In this document: positions 32,101 through 63,017 of the stretch, in pieces
Position numbering within the stretch: the first letter of the stretch is position 1
Layout: each line of letters begins with the position of its first letter
Source of the DNA: Timema cristinae
Taxonomy: Eukaryota; Arthropoda; Insecta; Phasmatodea; Timematidae
Assembly (NCBI GenBank): GCA_039000515.1
Contig: JBCFYV010000012.1
Span: 118,721,148-118,785,147 of the forward strand
Reading direction: 5' to 3'
Length of the DNA: 64,000 nt
Notes under the pieces: model-generated
What the model saw: only the letters and a program-made list of their open reading frames with translations
The model's database searches: none
Told to the model about the DNA's origin: nothing
Translations under genes and position numbers: made by a program

Positions 32101-33650
32101 CCACAAAATTACTAAGACAAAAGATAGATATGTGGATTTTCCCTCAGCTTGCGTGAATTGCCATCCTCTCAAATTAAATCTGCCTTCAGATAAGACCTCA
32201 GTAGATTGTTTGATAAACTGATCTACCTCTAATTCACCGTCAACGCTCGTGACAGCTTTGTCTACATAGAAGCTCTGTAAAAGTCGCTTAATTATCAGGG
32301 ATTGAAACTTTTTTTTTAAATATTTCCTCAATTGATGTCCCAAAACTGCCACCAAGAGGAAGGGACTACCGGTTAAGCCAAATACCACTCTTGCGTGTCT
32401 GAAGAGCTCATATAGATGCTCAGCTTCATTCCACCACATAAAACTGAGATGGTTCCTATATTTTTTACGGATACTTATCTGAAAAAAACCTTTTACAATG
32501 TCTGCAACAATTCCTATTTTCCTCTCCCTGAATCTATGAAGAATAGCCGGGATCAATTCAATTAGGTTGGGATCATCATACAATCATTTAGAGAAGGGGT
32601 TCCAAACCTCTTTTGCTGAGGCATCAAATGCAGGGCGCACGGGCGTGGTTGCACTTGTTTCCTTCACTACAGCGTGATGAGAGAGATAGTGTTTGAAACT
32701 CTCATCCTCTGGAGCAGGGTCAATAATCTTGTCCTTTTTCCACTGAGTAAAGATATTACCATACTTCTCACGTAGTCCAGGGGTTTTCAATTTCTTGTCG
32801 GTGTTTAGTAGCCTTTTCTCAACCATGACCTTATTGGATGTAAGAAACGGCTGATTGTCCTTCCAAGGCAAATGAACTTCATACCTGTTTTCTTTATTTA
32901 TACATACAGTTCGTATGAAATGTGCCAATGTTGATGATTTTGTTTCGTATTTAGTTTATCTTAAGACAGGATCACTGTTGCCAAGTACATCTAGCTCCCA
33001 CAGGTTTTCCACAGGAATATATTCGATAGAGAGAGAGGTAACAAGGTTGGTCGTATCATAATCATTGGAAACTGCTTAGCCCATTATGGTCCAGCCAAGC
33101 AGGATCTCAATTTAAACAAGACCGTTGCATAGTCTACATGTTTGTCCTGTTAGTAACTTTCCAGCTATATCAGCTCCTATTGATACCTCAATCGGACTTT
33201 CATTAGCATTGATCTGTATTTTCTTGGGATTAAGTTCCTTCAATCACGAACCCTTTTGAAAATAACGGTACCCTGAAGTCACTTGTTCCCCTAAGACTTC
33301 AAATTGCATGCATAAGTTTTCCCCAAACTTTACAAAAATATCCTATAGCATTAATGTCGTTTTTCTTCGGTAACTACACCACCGTACAGTGAATGTCGTG
33401 ATGTTTCAGTGCGATGACAAGGGTAACCTAACTTCTCTGCTACTGAGTCAAGAATATAAAATCTGTTTCTACCAGTATAAAACAGTACCCTGGTCTCTAC
33501 AACAGAGCTGTCTCGAACTATCCTAACCTTCAAAGTTTGTAAAATTACATTCGGCAAACCTCTGTTACTCTTCTTTTCAATGGAAATCAAAGAATGAGAC
33601 TAAAGTTTCAAATTAGAAGCATCCCTTGAGTGCTTCGAGTCTTTACATAT
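29170..33650 (-). pseudogene. BEL/Pao retrotransposon remnant: protease, RT, RNase H, integrase
   Basis: The order on the minus strand is an aspartic protease (33351-33590, the expected D-T-G changed to YTG), RT (32077-32928, GIVADIVKGFFQISI, catalytic YVDD/N changed to YVDK), the KRKILLLEQIIFDPVGVTC block (31364-31636), HWRHIPGSMNPADLPSLGC (30814-31047), integrase (30122-30328, CVSCRRHEG, VIGVDLAGPL) and the C-terminal RPIQRLYSLEV region near 29390. Multiple frameshifts and stops are present. About 480 bp of foreign sequence interrupt it at about 31600-32085. Confidence 0.85.
31600..32085 (-). mobile_element. insertion inside the BEL/Pao RT, possibly a solo LTR
   Basis: The BEL/Pao coding similarity stops at 32085 and resumes at about 31600. 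The insert has a TATA-like CTATTTATAGG and AATAAA words on the minus strand, and starts TGTTGTAATG. Exact ends and type are unproven. Confidence 0.4.
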
Positions 33651-33989
33651 TAGATTGTTTGGTACAAAAATTTCTTTGAGAGTTTTAGCTTCAAACATTT
33701 TTCTTCAGGGATTTTCTTTAAACTAAAAGCTTTGGATCCAAAAACAAGGAAGTTGGCTGTGTTTCATTAACACAAACGTAGTTCACTCATATTGTGTTTA
33801 ACATAAATTTCCATAAATAATTTGTACTGACTCATTTGAAATGAATGAAAAACTAATGAACTTACATATTGAATACTCACAGACTTTTACTTACAAACTT
33901 GTTCGCTATCTGTTACTAGTTAGACATTATAAAAACGATAAAATTGCTATTTATTAACCAGCTAAACTTTAAAACTAACACTTTAGGCC

Positions 33990-34135
33990 TATAGCCTTTT
34001 GTTTTAATAATTACTACTTTAAAGATTATATAATTAACTTTAGGAAAATACACTTATAATAATATCAAAACACAAAGATGAAAAGCAACATTGTTGCCAT
34101 GGAAACACAAAACATTGAAAACAAAACAGAGTCTA
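33990..34135 (-). mobile_element. putative copia 5' LTR segment
   Basis: Partner of 26900-27070 by shared sequence and orientation. Together they would bracket about 7 kb containing copia and, nested, BEL/Pao. Confidence 0.5.
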
Positions 34136-34156
34136 TATAATCTAAACAAAAAGTAA

Positions 34157-35163
34157 ATTATAAAAGTAAAATTCAATATATAATTACAATGATGGTAGTT
34201 GAAATTAAAGTTGAAATAATGATTATAATAACAATATTAATGTATTACAATGTAACCTAAAAAGAACTGAATGTGGATTAATTAGATATAAATTGATTAC
34301 ATAAAAGAATATATTGACAATGGATATGATTTTACAAGAATAGGACCATCTTACATAAAACATGAATATATAACATATTAAATAAATAAATAAATTGAAA
34401 ATTAAAAAACATAATATTTTAGGTTAAGATGGATAAGTAAATATGGCAAGAATCAAAAAATATAATATTTATTAAATTATTGATTGTTGAGGATTGATAA
34501 TGATGATTTAAAATTTATATTTTAATACTGAATTCTGGCTTATCTGCTTTAATGCCCTTGTTCCTTTTATTTCTTTATGGCTGGTGTAGTTTCAGCCCAT
34601 GTTGCTACATGTTTCGGCGTGTCAATACGACGCCATCATCAGGCTATAGATTAAAAAACAAAACAAATTATGGTACAATTCCAATTGCGTCGTATTGACA
34701 CGCCGAAACATGTAGCAACTTGGGCTGAAACTACACCAGCCTTAAAGAAATAAAAGGAACAAGGGCATTAAAGCAGATAAGCCAGAATTCAGTATTAAAA
34801 TATAAATTTTAAATCATCATTATCAATCCTCAACAATTAATAATTTAATAAATATTATATTTTTTGATTCTTGCCATATTTACTTATCCATCTTAACCTA
34901 AAATATTATGTTTTTTAATTTTCAATTTATTTATTTATTTAATATGTTATATATTCATGTTTTATGTAAGATGATCCTATTCTTGTAAAATCATATCCAT
35001 TGTCAATATATTCTTTTATGTAATCAATTTATATCTAATTAATCCACATTCAGTTCTTTTTAGGTTACATTGTAATACATTAATATTGTTATTATAATCA
35101 TTATTTCAACTTTAATTTCAACTACCATCATTGTAATTATTTATTGAATTCTACTTTTATAAT
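34157..35163. mobile_element. 1-kb foldback element, two 477-bp arms
   Basis: 34157-34633 and 34687-35163 are near-identical inverted repeats with a 53-base spacer. There is no coding capacity. The inner arm ends carry GGCGTGTCAATACGACG and its complement. The flanks are AT-rich and show no clear duplication. Confidence 0.85.
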
Positions 35164-35566
35164 ATAAATATGTTTCCTTACTACACTACATCATGTTCTT
35201 CATGAAAAAGTAAATTGTCAATACTGCTTCCCTCCCTGAAATAAATGGACTTTATTTTATTTTCAATTTTTATAAGCGGAGTAACATAAAAAAAAACTCG
35301 ATAGCAACGCTTTGCGGTGGGCTATAGAAGCTAAACCCTTGTTCAGCTACATCTGGTGGGCTAGAAAAAGAAATATTTACTATAAATAGTGCCTGGTGTT
35401 TACAAAAGATACCAAAATGTTACTAAACTTTATCGAAAAAGAGGAATTCTTCATCATAGTTTATAATTTCAAATTAGACGTCATAACATAACCTATTAAT
35501 TTTACGCTCACTAGAGTGCTATTAATATCAAGTGTTTACAAAAAAATAATCAATAGTATTAATAAA

Positions 35567-55008
<19,442 letters not shown>

Positions 55009-55089
55009 TTTTGTGTGTGATCTTTTTTTACTAAAAAAATGTGTTGATTTTTTTATGTAATTCCAAAATGTTTGTATTTATTTACTGAT

Positions 55090-55112
55090 AATAAAATGTT
55101 TGTTTAAATAAA
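55090..55112 (+). promoter_or_regulatory. RINT1 polyadenylation signals
   Basis: AATAAA occurs at 55090-55095 and 55107-55112, about 85 and 100 bases after the RINT1 stop. This spacing fits a compact 3' UTR. Confidence 0.6.
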
Positions 55113-55329
55113 GTCGATAAAAATAATTAATTTCTATATTGGTCCTGAATGCCTTCTAAAGTTTGTATGATTATCTTTTGTTCCAGTTTTTAAATAACTA
55201 TCATTTAAGTACTACCAACAAGAAATAATATGTTAACACGTCACATTTGAGAATCTGAGAATTCCTTACAAATCAGTAGATCTAGACAAGCTCTAAATTC
55301 ATTTTTCTTGAAAATATCTTAGAATAAAC

Positions 55330-55785
55330 TATGAATGTGCGAAGTCCACTTTTTCAATTTAAAGCAAACTCAAATCGAATATATGAAATATTCTCAAAGT
55401 TGAATCAAAGTTCAAATATTTTCTTTTAGTTGTTTTATGCTTGAAAAAATATTATATTGTGATTATTTATGTAACTTAATGTACTAAAATTACTTGGAAA
55501 ATGTTCTATTGCACCATTTTTAGTAATATTTCATTTTAATCTGACAAATTAAGCTATTATCACAAATTAAAATTTAATTACTTCAGTTTTTTTTCATATG
55601 AGTATTAATTTATGATGTAAAAAACCGTCCATAATGGCTATAATTGAACATAAATTGAGTATTTTAGCTGTCAATATGTTTACTAGTGAAGCTTTGCAGC
55701 AAGAATTTGTTTCAAAGCAAAGTCAAAGCTGATTTTTGTTTCGAAGCCAACTCGAAGTTTCGAAGCTTCCCACACCCCTGGAATA
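55330..55785. mobile_element. M1-family MITE downstream of RINT1
   Basis: It starts GAATGTGCGAAGTCC and ends TTTCGAAGCTTCCCACACCC, with the family's TCAAAGCAAAGTCAAAGCTG words in the right part. Confidence 0.6.
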
Positions 55786-55879
55786 AACCATAAAAGAGCA
55801 TATTTTTGAACATGATCATGCATAGATAGCAGTACCAGGTATATATATATAAGGAAGCTCCTTTTTAATTATAATATTA

Positions 55880-56100
55880 CACGCTTCAGTGGCGTCAATC
55901 TTGTGTTAGACTGGCCTGTCGTTGACGAGGAGATCAGGGTTTGAAACCTGGTTGGGTTATGGGTGGTTTTCCTAAATGGTTTCCCTCTCGCCTTCCACGT
56001 AAATGCGGGTATATTACCTCTGAAATGCTTCTTTCCTCATCCCTAGCCCATTAGAGTAATTACCATATATGCTATAACCTGAAGGTTAATGAGAAGTATT
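55880..56100 (+). mobile_element. SINE type A
   Basis: Head CACGCTTCAGTGGCGTCAAT, B-box-like GGGTTTGAAACCTGG, tail AACCTGAAGGTTAATGAGAA. Confidence 0.7.
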
Positions 56101-56109
56101 GATATATTA

Positions 56110-57500
56110 AAAAACATACGAGTATATATCTGTCCAACACAAGATTTAGCAATTCCTTAATTAAATTGATAAGGATGGAGAAGGCTGTTTATAAACAGTG
56201 CACCTATATTAGCAGAGAAGAAGGAAGGGTAAACTGTAAACCATGAAACGGCAAGCAGGTTGAATATGAGTATATTGCCTTACACCTTGTGACTGGGTGT
56301 ATGTGTGTGAGGGAGGAGACAGTTACTCCCCCCACTAACAATGCCAATGGCGTAGGCACTATACTACTAGACTTTTACAAGGCAAGTGTAGAGCCAGCTT
56401 TTAATTGAATAATGTCAATGACCTCTGCAAATACCCTATCTCCTTCATTTATTGCAGCAACTAATTATGGCCTTCATTGTGGGTAAAAACTACTTTTCAT
56501 ATATTATTGACTATGTTCCTGCATTAATATAATGTATTCAACAAGAGTCTGAACTGAAAGATATAACTTCCTTCTACTGATCCTCTCACAGCTTTTCTTA
56601 ATTCCCACCATTATTCCTTCATGTATTTTTGTTTATTTACTTCCCTGGATTATTTTTTATTTTGGGCTAGTGAAGGCCGAAGGGGTAATTCAATATATTA
56701 GATACCACAGGAATAGTAGATACGTACCTAAAGTAAAGAGAACTCTAGTTTTGAGTTTGTGACCCGTTGCAAAGGAACTATTTCAAGCTACGATGAATTA
56801 ACACCAGTTAGAGAAGTAAATGGCGCCTGGATTCTTTCCCAATATTCTAAAGATGACTAAAGATATTTATAATTATCAGAAACACACCCTGTGATGATAT
56901 CTTCCAAAAAAATCTATGCCAAACTAGGCAGATACAACATATTACATTAAAATGATATTTTTGGTGTTCATCACAAGTCTTTTAAACTTTAAAAATTAAT
57001 TGATACTCTACAAAATATAGACAACATATTAGGCCTATTTATCAATACCGAAATTTTCAAAACGAGGTATATTTTCTAAGCATGAGAGCGTATTAAGAAA
57101 CTTAATACCTATCTATTTCTAACTATGTGAAAAAGTATTTGTGCTATCTAGTGCTACTAAATCCTGGTGTGTCTGTTAAAGTTGTAAGAAAACATCTAGA
57201 CGGTGTTGGTAATGATCTGACTGATAATTAACAAAAGCCGATCAAATAAGAATAGCAATAGATTTGTCTGTGTAGATGGTACATAATTTATTTGATTTCT
57301 CAGGTAGATTATTTTTCTAGCTTGCTATTATTAATATTACATTTAACATTGTTTATTTGAAAAAAAAAATTCACATTCATAAGTCAAAACTCTAATATTT
57401 ACGATCCTTGACCACCTGTTTTTATTTTATAATTAATTTGGATTAAGCTTTTTAAGTTTTATTATTTAGGCTACTCTTGTAATTTAAATTAAATTAATCG
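56110..57500. other. RINT1-HAGH intergenic, nothing recognised
   Basis: No ORF or repeat boundary could be assigned; the HAGH promoter must lie in its right part but no clear TATA or initiator was recognised. Confidence 0.35.
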
Positions 57501-57525
57501 TGACAGTCTTATTGATGTCTTAGTA

Positions 57526-57595
57526 ATGTTTAATTCTCTTTCTCGTTCACTGCCAACAAAGGTTACGAATTTTCTTACTGCAACATATTTTACAG
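57526..57595 (+). CDS. HAGH: HAGH exon 1, mitochondrial leader
   Basis: ATG at 57526 opens [20 protein letters not shown], rich in Ser/Thr with Arg and Lys and no acidic residue, as in mitochondrial presequences. The donor GTGAGT leaves phase 1, exactly what exon 2 needs to read in frame into the catalytic protein. The residues themselves are not conserved, so support is structural. Confidence 0.75.
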
Positions 57596-60500
57596 GTGAG
57601 TTGAACAAGATCACATTATTGTTTGTATATTTGGTTTACTATCACTTTGTTATCCTAGTTTGTAAACTTAAGGAGCTTAGTTAATTTCTTACAACTAATT
57701 CTTTGTGATGTTTATTACAGTGTCAGCTTGGCGAACAGTTGGATTTAGAGGCTCTCATAGCTGTACTTCAGAAGTAACACTTAAAAACATGAAGGTGGTA
57801 GTTCTCTCAGCACTTCAGGATAATTATATGTACCTGGTCAGTCGAAATGATTTATTAACATCATTATTATATGTTCTGTATTATGACAGGTTCTTTCCTT
57901 TTGTCAGTGAACTTAGACCGCCAATGTGCCCTGTCCTCTGCCTCCTTCAGCTCCCAGAATTTTCTTTTTTTCCTTCAAGTCATTCCAATATTTGAATCCT
58001 CCTTCTTCCTAAGCTCCTCTTGCCTTCAACCTTTTCTTCTATGACGTCGTGCAGAAGACAGTTTCCCTCTTAAAGATATGTCCTAGCTCTCCAGTTTGCT
58101 TTATACCGAAGAATCGCATCTCCCCCACCCTTCTTAGGACTTCTTGTATGTCACCCTGTTTTATCTCGCTCATTTTCCTGAACCTCTTTAGTCGTGTTTC
58201 AATGTACCCCACAGTATGCTGAATCGCTGTATGACAAGGATGTAGTCTAGTTGGTACTTGCTGATGTCTCCTGGGCTCTTCCTGTGTTGTTTTCATTTGT
58301 ACTATTTTAGGTGGATGATTGTTTGGAATGTAGGCCTATGCACTTAAGTATGTAAGTTTTAAGTAAATGGAAGTATATTTTAAGTATGTTGCTAACTCAC
58401 AATTAAATTTTTGAGTCAATATTTGTAGTGTGTTCATTATATATACATATAACTTACATACAGTCTATCCATCATAGGAGTGTTGGTAACTGCCAGATAG
58501 AAAAAGTTACCAAATCTACTCTCATGTATTTATTCACCAAACCTTATGATATTTGTTGGGTTTTTTTTTTGTGGCAGTGGCGTCTGTTGGTTACTTAAAA
58601 ATGTTTCACAAATGCGGGCTTCTAAAAGCTGCATTCTCTTCATAAATTAAGATGGTAAACCAAACAAAATGGGGATTTTGATGACATTATATAACCCATC
58701 TTATTGTGTTCATACACAGTATGTGTCTACAAAATAAAAATGTTTTATTTTGAAACTAATATTTTACATTTTGGCTTATTATTCTATTAGATATTGATTT
58801 GCAATATTTATTGTAGTATAAATAATTATTATATATCTGTAAATAAATAATGGATAAATAATCTTGCAAAATAACTTAAATTGGTATTTAATTCAAGATA
58901 TTTGACGAAGCCAAGTTTACTATACCACTGATAAATTGTGCCACTACTCGGTTATTGCAAGACCGTTGTAATTTGTTGTCAAATTGGGTTGAAGCTTGTC
59001 GTATAGAACTATTTTAATGAAACTCACTACTGTCCAGATAATTGACGAGGCAACTAAAGAGGCTGCTATCGTCGACCCGGTGGCTCCCGAGACGGTGGTC
59101 AGCGCTGTCAAGTCTGAAGGTGTCAAGCTCACTACAGTCCTCACAACCCACCACCACTGGTCTGTACCTCATCTGTTCATTAGTTAAACGTCACCATCAT
59201 TGCTAAACTACTTCAGACAATTAATGTTAATAAATATATGTTGAAAAATGTCCCCCGACTGCAGCATGTGTGCCGTTATCAGTCATCAGTAGTTTGTAAC
59301 GCATTTACAAGCATCAACTATAACTTAGTTACTCTATGGCATTCAATTCTCATAAGCTCTTTGCCACACTTACAAAAGTACGCCATCTATCCCTATCTTG
59401 AGTTACAGTGGAATTATCACTTGGTTTTACATTACAGGTAGCAGATACTATCAGTAATGCCAACATTGTCTGAAAGTAACTTTTGTCAACATATTTGGAA
59501 ATAGTTTATTTGATTATTATTATTTATCACTAGTAAATATTATCAATAACTTTTAACAAAACTTCCATGAGGATTACAGTAGAATTGTTTTTTCATAATC
59601 ATTTTTTTTAAAGTCTAGTAAATTCATTCTCTTTTTCTTTTAACTCTTGTGGCAAATACAGGTTAGATAGAGTGTGAAATTTAACATTTAATGGTACTAT
59701 ATTAAGTTATTTATATTTTTATAACTGGCCTCGCATATCTTTTAACATAAATAAATTGTTTGTGTAATAATATAAAGTTTAAATTTTGTAAACACTAGTA
59801 TTAATACCATTCGCCGTCCAACCGGCAACACGGTCGACCACGTCACCAACTGTACACCCTACCTATAGCTTTGAACTAATTCTATCCATTTCACCCTATC
59901 TATATCGTGAACTAGCCTACCCTATCACTTTCAGCTCCATTCTAATGTTATCTTCCCATCTGCGTCTAGGTCTTCTCAATGGTCTCTTCCCATTGGGTTT
60001 GCCAGTCAGAACCCTGAATAAGTTTCTAAAATCTTCCATTCATGCTGTATGTCCTGCCTACCTTAATCTATGAGACTTGATTATCCTAGCACTGTCTTTT
60101 GATTAGTACAGGGTATGTAACTCATCATTACATAACCTCCTCCATTTTCGTCCGTTTTTGGACCAAATATATTCCTAGGCAACTTGTTTTCTTTGAACAC
60201 CCTAAATCTGTTTAAATCATGTAAGGTAAGAGACCATGTTTCATAGCCATGGAGAACAACAGGTGAAATTATTGTTTTGTATATTTTAAGTTTTACAGCA
60301 GGCGAGATGTCAACAACTTACTGACCAAGTAATAGAATGCATTTCTCTACAGTATTTTACAGTAATCTCTAATGATCGACTCCAATCTTTTATATGTATG
60401 ATCGTATCCTTAGTCTTTTCAGTGCTCACCTCTAAACCTATTTCTTTACTAGCTTCTAGTAAAATGTTTGCATTTCTTGCAACAGCTTTCTAACTATTGG

Positions 60501-63017
60501 CCAACAAAGCTAAATCATCGGCCTCTCCTAATAGCTGATTGTACTATTTAATGTCAACCCTTCCCTACTCTATTGCATTGCCCTAATAGCATACTCCAAG
60601 GGTAGATTAAAAAGTAATGGGGAAAGTGCATCTCCTTGTTTCAACCCATTATGTAATTTGAAAGTATCTTATAAATGAGCTCCAGCTCATACCCTGGCAC
60701 GTGCGTCAGTCAAACATACTTGAGAGGTTATATCAACCTCCTTGCCACTGGTCGAGATTGTTCCCCTGAGAATCAGTCGGGCATACCAGTCTTCTGGCCA
60801 ACCTTTGCTGGTCCTTTAGTGTCATCGTTATTTGTCCAGGGACCATGCAGGCGGTAACGAGTCGCTTGTTAAACAAGTGTCAGGGCTGCAGGTTTGCGGA
60901 GGGGATGACCGTATCGGGGCCCTCACCAGGAAGGTGTCCCATGGAGACCAGCTAAAGGTTGGGCAGTTGAGCGTGCGCTGCTTGTTCACACCATGCCACA
61001 CATCGGGACACATCTGCTACTTTGTCGAGTCGGCCGGGCACCCCCCGGCTGTGTTCACTGGTGAGTAGACGACAGCGGGGCCCTACCAGGGTCGAGAACG
61101 CTTAACATGACAATCTTCAGTGTCGTCTCTACGGCCAGTAGGAGTTCACACAGGTACCAATTACACTAGCAGGCTAGGGATGAGCAAGGTTGAATTTATA
61201 GGAATTGTACCAGCATTTGTGTGGTGGGAGATTGGAAAATCATTCGGGAAAAACCGCCCTCAGAACACTCAACCAAGATTCGAACCCTGATCTTCATGTC
61301 ATAGTCCAGTCTGTTGTAAGAGAAGCTCCTTAGACCAGGCCTGGTCAAATTTTTGGGTTGGAGGGTTATATTGAGAATTTAAATACAATAATAGGTCGCC
61401 AAGTAAAATCATTTTTTTGATAGACGCAATTTATTGTTTGAAACAAAATTATATCTAGAACATAAATAAATGTATCGACACAATCATACAAAACTTTCTC
61501 ATATGGTCTAGCAAAGCTTGGGGGAAATATTTCAAAACTAAATAAATTATGTTTAAACTAACCTCAAATGATTCCCATAAGTTTTATAAAAAGTTATTTT
61601 TATTTATCATGAAAAACCATCAACTTGAACTCTATAAATTGTTGTTATAGGTATTTTTTAAATATTTCAATTTTTTTCAAAAAACAGTCATCATCAAACT
61701 GCTATTAAATGATACGTAACTAGCGGTAATTTTCCCAGGGCCACCACCGACCATCTAACCACCAAACAGGGCTAAGTAGGAAATTCATATTTCAAGATAC
61801 AACTGATTTGGATTACACTTTACAGTTTATATAAATTTAAAAGTGGGTGGGAGATGTTTGCATTTCTGCCAATGTTACTGAATTCCTGTAAAATGCATAG
61901 TAATATATTATTATTTCTAGTAGTGTATAAGGATCACATTTTGAACTCAAAGCAAACTCAAATAAAATGTATGAAATATTCTCAAGGCCACATCAATGTT
62001 TGAACATTTTTTGTTAATTGTTTTTATGTGTGTAATTTTACACTGTTGGAGAAGATCAGGGGACAAATTAACAAGTCCTTAGAAGAGTGGTGAGAAGAGA
62101 ACCATTTTGGATGTGATTCTTTGGTACAAATTAAACTGGATCGGACACATCCTTAGGAGAACTGTCTTCTGTCATAGAAGGAAAGGTTGAGGCAAGAGGA
62201 GCTTAGGATGGAGGAGGATTCAAATACTAGATGACTTGAAGGGAAGAAGACAATTCTGGGAGCTGAAGGAAGGAGACAGAGGACAGGGCGCATTGGCGGC
62301 TCGAGTTCACTGACCAAAGGAATGGACCTGTCATAAGACAGAACACCTAAAACTAATTAGAGTGCTTTGAAAATGATTTATTCTGATCTGATAACTCAAG
62401 TTATATCACAACATGCAATTCAATTACCTCAGACCCGCTTCGATGGCCCCATGGTCTAAAGCGCTACTCTCGCATTAGACTAGACTGCCAATGATGGAGA
62501 GTCGTGGTTCAACCTCAGCCAAGTATACTGAGGGTGATTTTTATTAAATGGTTTCTTTATTCTCTCTCTCTCCGTGCAAATATCGCCTAAATTAAACCTT
62601 CCTCATCCATACCCATTAGTATAATTAGTACTTAAGTGTTTAACACAATTTGGTAGAAAAAACTCTGATTTTTCATATTTTATATATATATATATTAAAG
62701 TTTGTAATGCATATAAAGTTCAGAGTGAATGTGCAAAGTTTTGTGATTGTCGATTCCATGCAGCTGACATTATATTCAAAGCAAAGTTGAAATCTTGGTA
62801 GTTTCACACACACACACACACACCAATAAATAATAATTACAACTATATCTTTTATATTGGAGAATGTGAAATATCTACATGATTCGTAAGCCCGTTTTTT
62901 TTTATATTTTCAGGGGACACTTTATTCATTGCTGGCTGCGGAAGATTTTTTGAGGGCACGCCTGATCAGATGTACAAAGCCCTTGTGGAAACACTTTCGG
63001 AACTTCCCGATGAAACA
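57526..63017 (+). CDS. HAGH: HAGH, hydroxyacylglutathione hydrolase (glyoxalase II), 3' part beyond window
   Basis: HAGH hydrolyses S-lactoylglutathione to lactate and glutathione, the second step of methylglyoxal detoxification, in cytosol and mitochondria. Visible exons are 57526-57595, 57721-57836, 59038-59159, 60840-61060 and 62914-63017, all in phase. The metallo-beta-lactamase motif TTHHHWDHAGGN spans exons 3-4. The further metal ligands are [10 protein letters not shown] (His) and [12 protein letters not shown] (Asp). The last ligand motif (CGHEYT in the family) and the substrate-binding C-terminal half, about 110 residues, must lie beyond 64000. Two possible starts give a mitochondrial and a cytosolic form. 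Introns carry LINE and SINE pieces. Identity is very secure. Confidence 0.95.
57721..57836 (+). CDS. HAGH: HAGH exon 2, leader end and second start
   Basis: After TTTATTACAG the frame gives [20 protein letters not shown] then [19 protein letters not shown]. The Met at 57789 matches the start of cytosolic glyoxalase II (MKVxVLxALxDNYMYL), so 46 leader residues precede it. It ends at GTCAGT in phase 0. Confidence 0.93.
57870..58080 (-). mobile_element. non-LTR retrotransposon tail in HAGH intron 2
   Basis: The minus strand reads through [18 protein letters not shown], the usual C-terminal part of an arthropod LINE. Similar copies are at 47395 (-) and 62050 (+). Confidence 0.65.
59038..59159 (+). 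CDS. HAGH: HAGH exon 3
   Basis: The acceptor CTGTCCAG precedes [20 protein letters not shown] and [14 protein letters not shown], the first metal-binding histidines. The Trp codon is split TG|G by the intron. Confidence 0.97.
59330..60670 (-). pseudogene. non-LTR retrotransposon RT remnant in HAGH intron 3
   Basis: The minus strand has [20 protein letters not shown] and [12 protein letters not shown], the RT palm with the usual YADD changed to EADD. Then come [18 protein letters not shown] words and [20 protein letters not shown]. The end piece [13 protein letters not shown] at 59360-59400 is separated by about 450 bp. Frameshifts and stops make it non-functional. Confidence 0.8.
60840..61060 (+). 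CDS. HAGH: HAGH exon 4
   Basis: The exon opens [15 protein letters not shown], completing the THxHxDH signature, then [38 protein letters not shown] and PPAVFTG. The donor is GTGAGT, phase 1. Asp and His of DH and the His of CHTSGH are all present. Confidence 0.97.
61130..61340 (-). mobile_element. SINE type A in HAGH intron 4
   Basis: B-box complement AAGATTCGAACCCTGATCTT and head end TCCTTAGACCAGGCC at the right. Confidence 0.65.
62050..62345 (+). mobile_element. non-LTR retrotransposon tail
   Basis: The plus strand encodes decayed [13 protein letters not shown] and [11 protein letters not shown] words, typical of the end of a LINE polyprotein, then ends near GAACACCTAAAACTAATTAG. Confidence 0.65.
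62432..62660 (+). mobile_element. SINE type A
   Basis: Head AGACCCGCTTCGATGGCCCC, B-box-like GTCGTGGTTCAACCTCAGCC, decayed tail. Confidence 0.7.
62914..63017 (+). CDS. HAGH: HAGH exon 5
   Basis: After ATTTTCAG the frame gives [20 protein letters not shown] then [15 protein letters not shown], the Asp-containing GDTLF motif of glyoxalase II. It ends at GTGAGT in phase 0. The next exon is not in the window. Confidence 0.97.

Larger units (their letters stand above)
61926..62810. mobile_element. M1-family MITE interrupted by a LINE tail and a SINE
   Basis: The left part (61926-62040) has the family body (ATGTATGAAATATTCTCAAG); the right part (62725-62810) ends AGTTTCACACACACACACAC. Between them lie the LINE tail at 62050-62345 and the SINE at 62432-62660. 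Confidence 0.5.

Noticed and set aside
35516..35566. Upstream extension of RINT1 before the chosen ATG
   Set aside because: The frame is open but begins with GTG; 35567 is the first ATG.
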